Shown: positions 25,806-35,135, counted from the stretch's first letter. The stretch is 64,000 nucleotides of DNA from Staphylococcus cornubiensis (GCF_900183575.1 NZ_FXUZ01000002.1:62001-126000); one strand, 5' to 3'. Notes: generated by a model from the letters alone, not told the origin. Made by a program: numbers and translations.

Positions 25806-27338
25806 ATGGCAACAAATTCATCTTCAAAGAAAAAGGAAGGATCAACATTTAAGCCAATATGGTTTATTTTAAGCTTTGTTGCACTCATCGCAGTGTTACT
25901 TATGCCTACACCCGCAAGTTTACCTTTTATGGGGAAAGCAGCATTAGCAATTTTGGCATTCGCAGTCATTTTGTGGGTGACTGAAGCTGTGACGTATCCA
26001 GTATCTGCCACAATTATTGTAGGTCTCATTATATTATTACTCGGATTTAGTCCAGTTCAAAACTTGACGCAAGCATTGGGGAATCCTCAAAGTGGAGGCG
26101 CCGTATTGAAAGGTGACGACATTTTCGGTACAGGCAATGCATTGAAATTAGCCTTTAGCGGTTTTTCAACAAGTGCCGTCGCGTTAGTTGCTGCAGCGCT
26201 ATTTTTAGCAACAGCCATGCAAGTCACGAATTTACATAAACGTTTGGCGCTATTAGTACTATCGTTTGTTGGAAATAAAACGAAAAACATCGTCATCGGA
26301 GCGATTCTTGTATCCATTATTTTGGCATTTTTCGTACCATCTGCTACAGCACGTGCAGGCGCGGTCGTACCAATTTTACTCGGGATGATTGCGGCGTTTG
26401 GTGCAGCGAAAAATAGTAAGTTAGCAGCGTTACTCATCATCACGGCCGTTCAAGCGGTATCGATTTGGAATATTGGGATTAAAACAGCTGCTGCCCAAAA
26501 TATTGTAGCGATCAACTTTATTAACGATCAGCTCGGCCATGATGTCTCTTGGGGTGAATGGTTCTTATACGCCGCACCTTGGTCAATTATTATGTCTATC
26601 GTCCTTTATTTTGTAATGTTGAAAGTCATTCCACCTGAACAAGATGCGATTGAAGGTGGTACGGAACTTGTTAAACAACAACTCGCAGAACTAGGTCCAG
26701 TCAAACCAGCAGAGTGGCGTTTAATCATTATCTCATTACTATTACTCGTATCATGGTCAACTGAAAAAGTGTTACACCCAATCGACTCTTCTTCAATCAC
26801 ATTAATTGCATTAGCGATTATGTTAACACCAAAAATCGGTGTGATGAATTGGAAAGAAGTCGAAAGTCGTATTCCATGGGGCACAATCATTGTATTTGGT
26901 GTGGGTATTTCTTTAGGTAATGTCTTATTGAAAACGACAGCAGCGCAATGGTTAAGTGACCAAACATTTGGTTTAATGGGCTTAAAAGGTATGCCAATCG
27001 TAGCGACAATTGCATTAATTTCACTGTTTAACATTTTGATTCATTTAGGTTTTGCAAGTGCGACAAGTTTAGCATCTGCATTAATTCCGGTCTTTATTTC
27101 ATTAACATCAACTTTAAGTCTAGGTGACAACGCCATTGGTTTCGTATTAATCCAACAATTCGTCATCAGTTTTGGATTCTTACTTCCAGTGAGTTCGCCA
27201 CAAAGTATGCTCGCATATGGAACAGAAACATTTACGGTTAAAGATTTCTTAAAAGCAGGGATTCCCATTACGATCATCGGTTACATTCTCGTTGTAATTA
27301 TGAGTATGACGTATTGGAAATGGTTAGGTTTGCTATAA
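25806..27338 (+). CDS. SLC13/DASS-family sodium-anion symporter
   Basis: 510 residues with about 11-12 membrane segments. It carries the ALFLATAMQVTNLHKRLAL and VPSATARAGAVVPILLG regions of the DASS family (SNT-like motif replaced by SATARAG) and a second repeat ending SSPQSMLAYGTETF. Members carry dicarboxylates, citrate or sulfate with Na+. It appears distinct from the well-studied SdcS; I cannot name the substrate. The ATG at 25806 follows AAAGGGGGAG, while the frame is open 15 codons upstream without an SD. A cre-like site in the promoter fits a carbon-source role. Confidence 0.8.
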   Translation: MATNSSSKKKEGSTFKPIWFILSFVALIAVLLMPTPASLPFMGKAALAILAFAVILWVTEAVTYPVSATIIVGLIILLLGFSPVQNLTQALGNPQSGGAVLKGDDIFGTGNALKLAFSGFSTSAVALVAAALFLATAMQVTNLHKRLALLVLSFVGNKTKNIVIGAILVSIILAFFVPSATARAGAVVPILLGMIAAFGAAKNSKLAALLIITAVQAVSIWNIGIKTAAAQNIVAINFINDQLGHDVSWGEWFLYAAPWSIIMSIVLYFVMLKVIPPEQDAIEGGTELVKQQLAELGPVKPAEWRLIIISLLLLVSWSTEKVLHPIDSSSITLIALAIMLTPKIGVMNWKEVESRIPWGTIIVFGVGISLGNVLLKTTAAQWLSDQTFGLMGLKGMPIVATIALISLFNILIHLGFASATSLASALIPVFISLTSTLSLGDNAIGFVLIQQFVISFGFLLPVSSPQSMLAYGTETFTVKDFLKAGIPITIIGYILVVIMSMTYWKWLGLL

Positions 27339-27358
27339 AAATTCATTAAAATCATTAA

Positions 27359-27402
27359 CACAGCAGTCAAGTCGTGGACGATGCTACACTTGGCTGTTGT
27401 TT
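27359..27402 (+). terminator. Terminator after the SLC13 gene
   Basis: CAGTCAAGT pairs with ACTTGGCTG around a 15-base loop; a short T run follows. Confidence 0.6.
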
Positions 27403-27577
27403 CAATTATCGTGTGCGTTCCAGTTTTATATGAATGTGACAGTTTTTATTTTTCGAAAATAGCATCATATCGATAGAAAATTTGAATAGATATTACAACT
27501 TTTGTTTCATTCATGTAAAATGAAAGAGAAACGTCATGAACAATCAACAATGTTTAATATCAAATGGAGGTTGAACA

Positions 27578-28402
27578 ATGGGGATTCAAAAACCGGCAAA
27601 ATCAGTCGCTGATACGTATTCATCAAGAGAAACAGTGCAAAGTATTATCCATTCAGTCGCAATGAAAGAAGTCATGTTGGATAAGGCGATGCCACGCTAC
27701 ATACTCAAATCTATGTTGTCAGGGTTTTTATTAACTATCGTCACAGTCTTTATGCTCGCGATGAAGACACAAATGGCTGGGGCGCTTCCAGGTGTTGTGA
27801 ATTTAATGGGGGCGGCGGCATTCAGTATTGCGTTAGTGTTCATCGTCTTAACGCAAGCCGAATTATTGACGAGTAACTTTATGTATATGACAGTCGGGCT
27901 ATACTATCGTACGGTGTCTTTCGGTAAAACGATGTGGCTATTTACGATTTGTTTTATTGGTAATATTTTAGGTGCATTTGTACTATTTATTTTAATGTAT
28001 TTCACAAAAGTGATGACACCTGAAATGATATCTGCATTAACAGCAACAGTTGATGCAAAAACGGTTGAATCGACTTGGCAAGCGATATTAGTGAAAGGTA
28101 TCTTTGCAAACTTCTTTATCAACATTGGGATTTACGTCTCTATGCAATTTAAGGAAGGTTTGTCAAAAACATTTTTCATCGCAATTGGTGTGATCATATT
28201 CGTATTTATGGGTTATGAACACGTCGTTTATAATGCGGGCTTATTTGTAGGGATGATTTTTTATAACATCGATGCTGTTTCTTGGTTAGGTGTACTGAAA
28301 AACATCGTCTTCGCATTTATCGGTAACTATATCGGTGGTGGTATTTTTGTAGGTCTGTTGTTTGCGTATTTCAACGGTTCACGTAAAATCGAACAAAAGT
28401 AG
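27578..28402 (+). CDS. Formate/nitrite channel (FNT family)
   Basis: 274 residues; FocA/NirC-type pentameric channel with six membrane helices. Motifs seen: LVFIVLTQAELLTSNFMYM (the omega-loop region), IFANFFINIGIYVS and GYEHVVYNAGLF, the latter with the conserved pore His. It may export nitrite or formate. The nirBD operon 2 kb downstream and pflA in this window make both plausible; substrate cannot be chosen from sequence. SD TGGAGG, 8 bases from the ATG. Followed by a 1-kb gap full of palindromic repeats. Confidence 0.85.
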   Translation: MGIQKPAKSVADTYSSRETVQSIIHSVAMKEVMLDKAMPRYILKSMLSGFLLTIVTVFMLAMKTQMAGALPGVVNLMGAAAFSIALVFIVLTQAELLTSNFMYMTVGLYYRTVSFGKTMWLFTICFIGNILGAFVLFILMYFTKVMTPEMISALTATVDAKTVESTWQAILVKGIFANFFINIGIYVSMQFKEGLSKTFFIAIGVIIFVFMGYEHVVYNAGLFVGMIFYNIDAVSWLGVLKNIVFAFIGNYIGGGIFVGLLFAYFNGSRKIEQK

Positions 28403-28415
28403 ACATCAGGTTATG

Positions 28416-28871
28416 ATGAGGATGGGCATAAAATTTTTGATGCTATTGATGCAATATTTTTGTTGAACTTGCCCTTCCTATGGTTTGTGGTTTTTGATTG
28501 CCTTCATGGCTTTGCTTTCCGAGGGGCTGGCCCTTCAACTAAATTCGGCTTAATTGAAACATACATGAGATGGATACCGAATTAGATTTTGGGAGCAGTA
28601 CAGAAATCTCATGTGCTACAAAGATTTCGTAGTACTGCCCCCGCAAGGCTGACTAGACTTCTCAAAAGCATCAGCATTGAGAAGTCAGACAGCTACTGCG
28701 TTAAACAGTAGCCTCTATCGAAGTTAAATGACGTTATTTTGTTTTCAACTTTATCCCTCAGGAGTCTCAGCCTTCTGGGCAATCTTAGACCCAATAAAGC
28801 GAAACTGAGGGCAAGTTTATGAAATCAAAAAAAACAATAGCATCAATTTTTTGTATACCATTTCCCCTCAT
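28416..28871. repeat. Palindromic intergenic repeat, copy D (long form)
   Basis: The most complete copy, about 456 bp, in reverse orientation to copy B. The ends are inverted: ATGAGG...TTTTGATGCTATTG at the left, CAATAGCATCAATTTTTTG...CCTCAT at the right; next come AACTTGCCCTT/AGGGCAAGTT and GATTGCC/GGGCAATC. Inside are GGGAGCAGTAC...GTAGTACTGCCCCC, CTTCTCAA/TTGAGAAG and GCTACTG/CAGTAGC stems. The whole unit can fold as one long hairpin carrying side hairpins. Confidence 0.88.
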
Positions 28872-28943
28872 TTTCCGACTGCTTTAAAGTCATTAATGAA
28901 TCATAAATCTCTGAATGGATTGAAGTTTAAAATTTTCAATGTC

Positions 28944-29120
28944 CCGCCCCCAGACAGCTACTGCGTTAAACAGTAGCCACTATCAAAGTTAAAAATCGAC
29001 ATTTTGTTTTCAACTTTATCCCTTAGGAGTCTCATCCATTTTAGCAATTTGAATTTAAATGATTCGAATCAATGGGAAAGGTTGTAAAGTGAAAAAATTA
29101 AAAATTTTGATCCTCATCCA
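28944..29120. repeat. Partial palindromic repeat, copy E
   Basis: Right half only of a second unit placed directly after copy D in the same orientation: CAGACAGCTACTGCGTTAAA, CAGTAGCC, ATTTTGTTTTCAACTTTATC, then TTAGGAGTCTC and an end with AAAAATTTTGATCCTCATCC. The left half including the GCAGTAC stem is missing. Confidence 0.7.
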
Positions 29121-29171
29121 CCTTAACTGATTTTACATTTCCATATTACCATATTCGCTCATCGTAGGAGT

Positions 29172-29208
29172 GGGGCTAGGAAACTCTATTGTATCCTAGT
29201 CCCTTTTT
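29172..29208 (+). terminator. Rho-independent terminator
   Basis: GGGGCTAGGA pairs with TCCTAGTCCC (one G-U), followed by five T. Lies 770 bases after the formate/nitrite channel gene, at the end of the repeat cluster. Confidence 0.75.
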
Positions 29209-29450
29209 CTCGTAATGATTCCTTTTTTTGATGCTATATTATATACCTTTGTGGCAAGTCGTTAGGAACGGGGCCCTTCATAGCATTTCATAAAGTTTGT
29301 CATATTGAAAAGTGAAGTATGGGTGTACAAGTAGTCGTTCACGATAACAACCCATAAAAATGAATGCAATAAGTAACAAAGCGTATTCATTTCTATCATA
29401 TATAAAATTTGATAATCTAACTACATATGAATGAAAAGGGAGGCGACACT

Positions 29451-29999
29451 ATGTCTCAAGTCAATATTAGAATGGCTACTTTAGAGGATGCTGAGGCACT
29501 GCACGAATTGATGTATCGTGCTTTTACACCTTTAAGAGAGGTCGGCATTGATTGGCCATCTGTGAATGCGACATTAGAAATGATTCAAGATAATATTCAA
29601 AACAATGCGGCATACGTGCTTGAAGTAGAGGGGAAAATTGTTTCAACATTGTCGATACGTTTTCCATGGGAGCCAAGTCACCCGGTCTCTAAATATCCAT
29701 TTGTTTGGTGGTTTGCGACAGATCCAGACTATGGTGGCAAAGGTTATGGTAACCAAATGATGACATATGTAGAAGAAACGATTTTACGCGATACGCTAAA
29801 AGCACCGGCTGTCGTATTAGGAACTTCAGGGCGTAAAATGGGTTGGTTAAAAGATGTCTACGCACGTCGCGGTTATGAAACTTTCTTTACAATGGAAGAT
29901 GAAACAGGCGATGAAGGTGCGATGATGGTCAAAGTCTTGATTCCAGAACGATATAATAAAGATTTACTTGCACCTCCACCATGGGCTCAAGGTGAATAG
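29451..29999 (+). CDS. GNAT-family N-acetyltransferase
   Basis: 182 residues. Single GNAT domain: N-terminal IRMATLEDAEALHELMYRAF, central VWWFATDPDYGGKGYGNQMM with the acetyl-CoA-binding G-x-G-x-G/A pattern (GGKGYG), and a closing YARRGYETFFTMED strand. Acetylates an unknown amine. The ATG at 29451 follows AAAAGGGAGG; 8 upstream in-frame codons lack an SD. Ends in a strong terminator that overlaps NreC-like boxes. Confidence 0.85.
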   Translation: MSQVNIRMATLEDAEALHELMYRAFTPLREVGIDWPSVNATLEMIQDNIQNNAAYVLEVEGKIVSTLSIRFPWEPSHPVSKYPFVWWFATDPDYGGKGYGNQMMTYVEETILRDTLKAPAVVLGTSGRKMGWLKDVYARRGYETFFTMEDETGDEGAMMVKVLIPERYNKDLLAPPPWAQGE

Positions 30000-30078
30000 T
30001 GCATAGTTGAAATCTGAGTCATGTTGATGGATATCATAACGAATCATGATAGACGCGAGTTTTACATTGATGATAATG

Positions 30079-30125
30079 AATAGGGAATTCCCTCAAGATA
30101 GTGGAGAGGGGATTCCCTATTTTTT
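30079..30125 (+). terminator. Strong terminator overlapping two NreC-like boxes
   Basis: A 16-base arm starting AATAGGGAATTCCC pairs almost perfectly with a 16-base arm ending GGATTCCCTATT, followed by six T. The two arms also read as NreC-type boxes: TAGGGAATTCCCTC (30081-30094) and GAGGGGATTCCCTA (30106-30119), each 9 of 10 on TAGGG-N4-CCCTA, centres 25 bases apart. The element may end the acetyltransferase transcript, serve the nir promoter, or both. Confidence 0.75.
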
Positions 30126-30131
30126 ATCTTT

Positions 30132-30151
30132 AATGTGAATTTTATCACATT
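30132..30151. promoter_or_regulatory. Rex/Crp-type operator of the nir operon
   Basis: AATGTGAATTTTATCACATT is a perfect 7-bp inverted repeat. It fits TGTGA-N6-TCACA (ArcR) and Rex (TTGTGAA-N4-TTCACAA) with a few end changes. Rex is known to repress nitrite-related genes in S. aureus. A -10-like TACAAT lies at 30169-30174, so a bound repressor would cover the promoter. Confidence 0.6.
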
Positions 30152-30195
30152 GATGACGTGTTTTCGTCTACAATAAAGTTGTAGGGGGTGACGTG

Positions 30196-30936
30196 TTGCG
30201 AAAAGTGATATTCGTTGTCCATGGGATGAGAAAAGGGCAACTGAACGAAACATTAACACAATTTGTTGCGCAGTTATTTGAATCAGAGCAGTTGGATTAT
30301 GAGATTGCATTTTTAGAAAGTGATACTGCAAACTTACCGACAGTGATTGAAAACCAAGTGGAATTAGGTGCGACAGAACTTATCTTAGTGCCATTATTGC
30401 TATTTTCAGCGTCACATTATTACGAAGATATTGTGAATGGTTTGGAAGATTGGCGTCAAATATATCCTCAAACGACATTTCAATTGGCTGAACCACTTGG
30501 CACACATCCTAAAATGAAAGCGTGGGTGGCTGATCAAATCGAACGTTACCTTGACGATATATCGGAAGATGCGGTTGTTGTCGTGTTAGCGCATGGTAGT
30601 GCACGTTTTAATGAACCCGATCATGCATTAGAAGCCATCGCGAACCAGCTGTCAACGGTGTCGAGACCTTGCTATCCATGCATGGTCTACGGGAAGTTAA
30701 ATTATGAAAAAACTTTAGTCAAACTTGCCGAACAATGGCGAAAGTTACTGATTATTCCATATTTCTTTTATGACGGTTACTTAGTTCAACGTACGAAACA
30801 GCGTATTTTAATGCTAGATTTGCCGTGTGAAGTCACTTTTACAACAGCGATTAATTTTCATCCGGTTTTAAAAGAAGTCATTGTGCATCGACTTGAGGCA
30901 TGTATGGGAGGTGCAACATGTATCCTATCCAGTTAA
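30196..30936 (+). CDS. sirB: Sirohydrochlorin ferrochelatase (CbiX/SirB type)
   Basis: 246 residues. Two tandem CbiX-like halves, with HG at the start of each: VVHGMRKGQ (residue 10 region) and VLAHGSARFNEPD (near 138), the metal-binding histidines of class II chelatases. Inserts iron into sirohydrochlorin to give siroheme for NirB. The S. aureus gene at this place is often labelled nirR, a regulator, but no DNA-binding motif is visible. Start: GGGGG is 7 bases before TTG 30196; GTG at 30193 is also possible. Overlaps the next gene by 19 bases. Confidence 0.8.
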   Translation: MRKVIFVVHGMRKGQLNETLTQFVAQLFESEQLDYEIAFLESDTANLPTVIENQVELGATELILVPLLLFSASHYYEDIVNGLEDWRQIYPQTTFQLAEPLGTHPKMKAWVADQIERYLDDISEDAVVVVLAHGSARFNEPDHALEAIANQLSTVSRPCYPCMVYGKLNYEKTLVKLAEQWRKLLIIPYFFYDGYLVQRTKQRILMLDLPCEVTFTTAINFHPVLKEVIVHRLEACMGGATCILSS

Positions 30937-31379
30937 ATTTGGCACGTAAAACAGTGGTCATTGTCGGTGGTGGGAAAATTGCTTGGCGGAAGTTTATCAA
31001 ATTAAAAGATGAAGCAGAACAACTTAAAGTCGTGAGTCCTACTTTTGATGATGCCTTTTTAAATGAACAATGGGGGGCGCATATTCAGCTCATTCACAAG
31101 TGTTATGAGCAGGGAGATTTAGACGATGCTGACCTCATTATCATTGCGACAAATGATGCAACAGTGAATCAACAAGTGCGTGATGATGCGGCGCCCACAC
31201 AATGGGTGAACCATACAGGAGATCGCACACAATCAGACTTTTATAACAGCCTTGATATTGAACATCAAGGGATGAAGATCAGTATCAGTTCAGAGGGGCA
31301 TTCTATTCAACAAACAAAAGCATATGCGGCGAAAATAAAGGCGTTTTTGGCGACGCTTGAGGAGGATAATGATGAGTAA
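30918..31379 (+). CDS. sirC: Precorrin-2 dehydrogenase (SirC type)
   Basis: 153 residues. N-terminal Rossmann motif VVIVGGGKIAWRK, then DLDDADLIIIATND and GMKISISSEGHS, typical of the dehydrogenase part of CysG and SirC. It oxidises precorrin-2 to sirohydrochlorin using NAD+. GGGAGGTG just before ATG 30918 sets the start inside the end of sirB. Short relative to CysG because there is no chelatase domain; the chelatase is the separate upstream gene. Overlaps nirB by 8 bases. Confidence 0.85.
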   Translation: MYPIQLNLARKTVVIVGGGKIAWRKFIKLKDEAEQLKVVSPTFDDAFLNEQWGAHIQLIHKCYEQGDLDDADLIIIATNDATVNQQVRDDAAPTQWVNHTGDRTQSDFYNSLDIEHQGMKISISSEGHSIQQTKAYAAKIKAFLATLEEDNDE

Positions 31380-33777
31380 AACGAAATTATTAATGGTCGG
31401 AAATGGTATGGCTGGTGTGCGCACAATTGAAGAAATATTAGAACGCGACCCAGACCGTTTTGATATTACGATTATCGGTAAAGAACCGTATCCGAACTAT
31501 AACCGAATCATGTTATCGAATATATTACAAAACAAAATGACAGTAGAAGAAACGATTATGAACCCATATGAATGGTATACAGAGCGCAACATTCGTCTCA
31601 TTACAGGAGATAAAGTGGTCAAAATTGATCGTGAAGCGCAACAAGTTGAGACAGAGCAAGGTCAAGTCGTTGATTACGATCAAATGATTATCGCAACAGG
31701 TTCAGACGCGTTCATTTTACCGATTGACGGTTCACGTTTAGAAGGTGTGGTCGGTTTTAGAACGATTGACGATACTGAAAAAATGTTAGAAGTAGCGAAA
31801 ACGAAAAAGAAAGCGATTGTCATCGGTGGGGGCTTGTTAGGACTTGAATGTGCGCGTGGTTTAGTCGAACAAGGTATGGACGTAACAGTCGTTCATTTAG
31901 CGGAATGGTTGATGGAAGTGCAATTAGACCGTCGTGCAGGTGAATTGCTGAAAAAGGACTTAGAAAAACAAGGATTGCACTTTGAACTTCAGGCGAACAC
32001 ACAAGAAATTATCGGTGACAAAGAAGTTGAAGGCATTCGTTTATCGGATGGTCGTGTACTCGATGCAGATATGGTGGTCATGGCTGTCGGAATTCGTCCT
32101 GTCACAAAAGAAGCACGTGCAGCAGGATTAGATATTGGTCGAGGCATTATCGTAGACGATTTTATGCAAACAAGTGATCCGAAAATTTATGCTGTCGGTG
32201 AATGTGCGGAACATCGCTCAAAAGTGTACGGTTTAGTTGCACCTTTATACGAACAAGGCAAAGTATTAGCTGACCATATTACAGGACGTCCAACTGAAGG
32301 ATATCAAGGTTCGACAACATTTACATCATTAAAAGTATCTGGATGCGACCTATTCAGTGCAGGGCGCATTACTGAAAATGAAGATATACGTGGTATTGAA
32401 ATGTTTAACGGTGTTGACAACATTTATAAAAAAGTATTCGTTCAAGATAATGCGATTGTCGGTGCGGTGCTTTATGGCGACACCGAAGAGGGTAACCGTT
32501 TCTACAATATGATGAAAAAAGGCGAAACGATTGACGATTATACGCTCGTGTCCATCTTGCATAAAGCAGGCGCAGTGGATGCGATGAACGTTGCAGAAAT
32601 GGATGATGATGAAACAATCTGTGGCTGTAACGGTGTTTCAAAAGGCACCATTGTGAATGCCATTCAAGAACAAGGTTTAACATCAGTTGCAGATGTGACA
32701 CGTGTGACGAAAGCAGGGAACTCTTGCGGTAAATGTAAAGGTCAGATTGCAGAGTTGCTTGAACATACGTTAGGCGATGATTTTGTCGCAAACGCACCGA
32801 CAGGTATTTGTGCATGTACAGACTTGTCACGCGATCAAATCGTGACACAAATTCGCGCAAAAGGTTTAAAAACATCAAAAGAAGTCCGTCATGTGTTGGA
32901 TTTCAAAAATAAAGGCGGTTGTCCAAAATGTCATCCTGCCTTGAACTATTATTTGAATATGGTGTACCCAACTGAACACGAAGATGAAAAAGCATCACGT
33001 TTTGCGAATGAGCGCTATCATGCCAACATTCAAAAAGACGGAACATTTTCAGTGATTCCACAAATGCGTGGCGGTGTAACAGACGCAGATCAACTCATTC
33101 GTCTCGGTGAAGTGGCGAAACAATATGATGTGCCATTAGTGAAAGTGACAGGCTCTCAACGCATCGGTTTGTATGGGGTGAACAAGGAAGACTTACCAGC
33201 AGTATGGGAATCACTCGGCATGCGTTCAGCGTCAGCTTATGCGAAGAAAACACGCTCAGTGAAAAGCTGTGTCGGTAAAGAGTTTTGTCGTTTTGGTACG
33301 CAATATACAACGCGTTTAGGCATTCGTTTGGAAGCGACATTTGAATATATTGATACGCCACATAAATTTAAAATGGGTGTATCGGGTTGTCCGCGTAGTT
33401 GTGTTGAATCAGGCGTGAAAGATTTCGGTGTTATCGGTGTAGAAAATGGCTTCCAAATTTACGTTGGTGGTAATGGCGGTACAACAGTGGAAGTTGCAGA
33501 ACATTTAACGACGGTACCAACAGAAGATGACGTGATTAAATTATGCGGTGCGTACATGCAATACTACCGTGAAACAGCGAATTATGCAGAACGTACAGCA
33601 CCATGGTTGAGACGTATAGGATTTGACCAAGTAAAAGCAGTTGTCCTCGATCCAGAAAAACAACAAGAATTATATGACCGCATTATGATTGCGAAAGCTG
33701 CTGTTGAACAAGAACCATGGCATGACATTGTAGAAAATGAACGCAAACAAAAAATATTTGAAGTTGAGAAGGTGTAA
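31372..33777 (+). CDS. nirB: NADH-dependent nitrite reductase, large subunit
   Basis: 801 residues, a cytoplasmic enzyme that reduces nitrite to ammonium. N-terminal FAD/NAD half has GNGMAGVRTIEEIL and the second dinucleotide motif VIGGGLLGLECARGL; central BFD-type [2Fe-2S] motifs are CGCNGVSKG...CGKCKGQ and CACTDLSRD...CPKCHPALN; the C-terminal siroheme-[4Fe-4S] domain has SCVGKEFCRFGTQ and VSGCPRSCVESG. GGAGG lies 6 bases before ATG 31372 (an ATG 3 bases earlier is too close). Co-transcribed with siroheme genes and nirD. Confidence 0.96.
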   Translation: MSKTKLLMVGNGMAGVRTIEEILERDPDRFDITIIGKEPYPNYNRIMLSNILQNKMTVEETIMNPYEWYTERNIRLITGDKVVKIDREAQQVETEQGQVVDYDQMIIATGSDAFILPIDGSRLEGVVGFRTIDDTEKMLEVAKTKKKAIVIGGGLLGLECARGLVEQGMDVTVVHLAEWLMEVQLDRRAGELLKKDLEKQGLHFELQANTQEIIGDKEVEGIRLSDGRVLDADMVVMAVGIRPVTKEARAAGLDIGRGIIVDDFMQTSDPKIYAVGECAEHRSKVYGLVAPLYEQGKVLADHITGRPTEGYQGSTTFTSLKVSGCDLFSAGRITENEDIRGIEMFNGVDNIYKKVFVQDNAIVGAVLYGDTEEGNRFYNMMKKGETIDDYTLVSILHKAGAVDAMNVAEMDDDETICGCNGVSKGTIVNAIQEQGLTSVADVTRVTKAGNSCGKCKGQIAELLEHTLGDDFVANAPTGICACTDLSRDQIVTQIRAKGLKTSKEVRHVLDFKNKGGCPKCHPALNYYLNMVYPTEHEDEKASRFANERYHANIQKDGTFSVIPQMRGGVTDADQLIRLGEVAKQYDVPLVKVTGSQRIGLYGVNKEDLPAVWESLGMRSASAYAKKTRSVKSCVGKEFCRFGTQYTTRLGIRLEATFEYIDTPHKFKMGVSGCPRSCVESGVKDFGVIGVENGFQIYVGGNGGTTVEVAEHLTTVPTEDDVIKLCGAYMQYYRETANYAERTAPWLRRIGFDQVKAVVLDPEKQQELYDRIMIAKAAVEQEPWHDIVENERKQKIFEVEKV

Positions 33778-33781
33778 GGCG

Positions 33782-34096
33782 ATGTTACAACAAAAAGTAA
33801 AAGTGGCGAAGTTAACAGATTTAGAACCATTAATTGGTAAAAAAGTCTATGTCGGTGAGACGCCTATCGCATTATTTTTAACAGAAGATGGCGACATTAA
33901 AGCGATTCATAACGTATGTCCACATCAACAAGGTCCTTTATCAGAGGGCACAGTGAGTGAGCACTATGTATTTTGTCCACTCCACGATCAAAAGATTGAT
34001 TTGAATACAGGAGAAGTACAAGAACCCGATGAAGGTTGTGTCGCGACGTATCCTGTTGAAGTGGTGGATGGAGATATTTATATATGTCTGCCTTAG
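33782..34096 (+). CDS. nirD: Nitrite reductase, small subunit (Rieske-type)
   Basis: 104 residues. Rieske-like fold with both binding boxes intact, VCPHQQGPL and FCPLHDQKID (Cys-x-His, Cys-x-x-His), so an iron-sulfur cluster is likely here. Works with NirB. SD AGAAGGTG, and the start lies 5 bases after nirB. Its end overlaps the methyltransferase gene by 13 bases. Confidence 0.93.
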   Translation: MLQQKVKVAKLTDLEPLIGKKVYVGETPIALFLTEDGDIKAIHNVCPHQQGPLSEGTVSEHYVFCPLHDQKIDLNTGEVQEPDEGCVATYPVEVVDGDIYICLP

Positions 34097-35031
34097 CGGA
34101 AGCACCGACAAAGGTGTACTTAGTCGGTGCAGGTCCAGGCAATCCATGTTTGTTGACGAAAAAGGCAGAGCGTTGTATCGAGAAAGCGGATGTCATTTTG
34201 TATGATCAGCTCGTGAACCCTTTTTTACTGCAATTATCACGTCCGGATGCAGAGTGGATTCATGTCGGCAAAACGCCTTACACACGTACAACGAAGCAAG
34301 AACGCATTAATACATTGCTCGTTGAAAAAGCGCAAACGGCACAAGTGGTCGTTCGATTAAAAGGGGGTGACCCAGCGATTTTTGGACGTGTGACAGAAGA
34401 GGTCGATACGTTGCGCGAACACCGAATTCCATTTGAAATTGTACCAGGTGTGACAGCCGCGAGTGCAGCCATGAGTCAGTTGGGTCGTGGATTAACAGAA
34501 CGCGGTGTTTCAACGCATATTACCTTTACGACAGGGCATTTTAAAAATAACGAAGAAAATGATATTGATCTGACAACACTCGCTAATGACGGTACTCTCG
34601 CTATCTATATGGGCATTAAGCGATTACCAGAACTGATGCAAGCGATTCAACAACAAATTGGCATTGATTTTCCAGTTGCGATTATTTTTAATGCGACACG
34701 TTCGGATCAACATGTCGTCAGTGGAACAGTGTCGACGATTGTGGAACGCATGGCGGTATTGCCTGAGCGTATGGGACCGGGTATTACCATTGTAGGACAA
34801 GTGGTGAGAGACTTGGATGAAGCGGTATTGAATCCAAGTGGTGATGTTGAGACGGTATTGGTGAAAGGTGAGCGGCATCAAGCGATTGAAGTGGCGTATG
34901 AATGGGCAGAAGCCGGACATGCGGTTTTGATTGATGATCGTGGGTGGAGCGATTTGCATCCGACACAAGCGGAGACGATCGCGCGTTGGATAGATGAGAT
35001 GACGTTTACACGTGAGATTTCTTTAACTTAG
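34084..35031 (+). CDS. sumT: Uroporphyrinogen-III C-methyltransferase
   Basis: 315 residues. Converts uroporphyrinogen III to precorrin-2 with two SAM. Signature motifs: VYLVGAGPGNPCLLTKKA, VILYDQLV, VVRLKGGDPAIFGR, EIVPGVTAASAA and AIYMGIKRL, all typical of SUMT/CobA. The C-terminal 60 residues are an extension of the kind I recall in staphylococcal homologues. The ATG at 34084 lies in nirD with GGAG about 10 bases before. Completes the siroheme pathway encoded here. Followed by a truncated palindromic repeat instead of narG. Confidence 0.93.
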   Translation: MSALAEAPTKVYLVGAGPGNPCLLTKKAERCIEKADVILYDQLVNPFLLQLSRPDAEWIHVGKTPYTRTTKQERINTLLVEKAQTAQVVVRLKGGDPAIFGRVTEEVDTLREHRIPFEIVPGVTAASAAMSQLGRGLTERGVSTHITFTTGHFKNNEENDIDLTTLANDGTLAIYMGIKRLPELMQAIQQQIGIDFPVAIIFNATRSDQHVVSGTVSTIVERMAVLPERMGPGITIVGQVVRDLDEAVLNPSGDVETVLVKGERHQAIEVAYEWAEAGHAVLIDDRGWSDLHPTQAETIARWIDEMTFTREISLT

Positions 35032-35056
35032 ATAAAGGGAGAAGCATTGAGCATTT

Positions 35057-35115
35057 AGCTGATTGCGTCCTTTGAACTCGCGTTCTTAGGGGTGAACATG
35101 AACCCCTGCAGTTTA
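35057..35115. repeat. Truncated palindromic repeat, copy I
   Basis: ATTGCGTCC, ACTCGCGTTCTTAGGGG and CCCCTGCAGTT match the left end of copy F (TTGCTGCC, GCTCGCGTTCTTAGGGG, CCCCTACAAC). Only one end of the unit is left, at the point where the nir and nar clusters are split. Confidence 0.6.
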
Positions 35116-35135
35116 CACTTAAATATCAAAAACCG

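Noticed and set aside
26087-27277. Three long minus-strand open frames opposite the SLC13 gene
   Set aside because: Shadows of the membrane-protein codon pattern; no SD and no family features.
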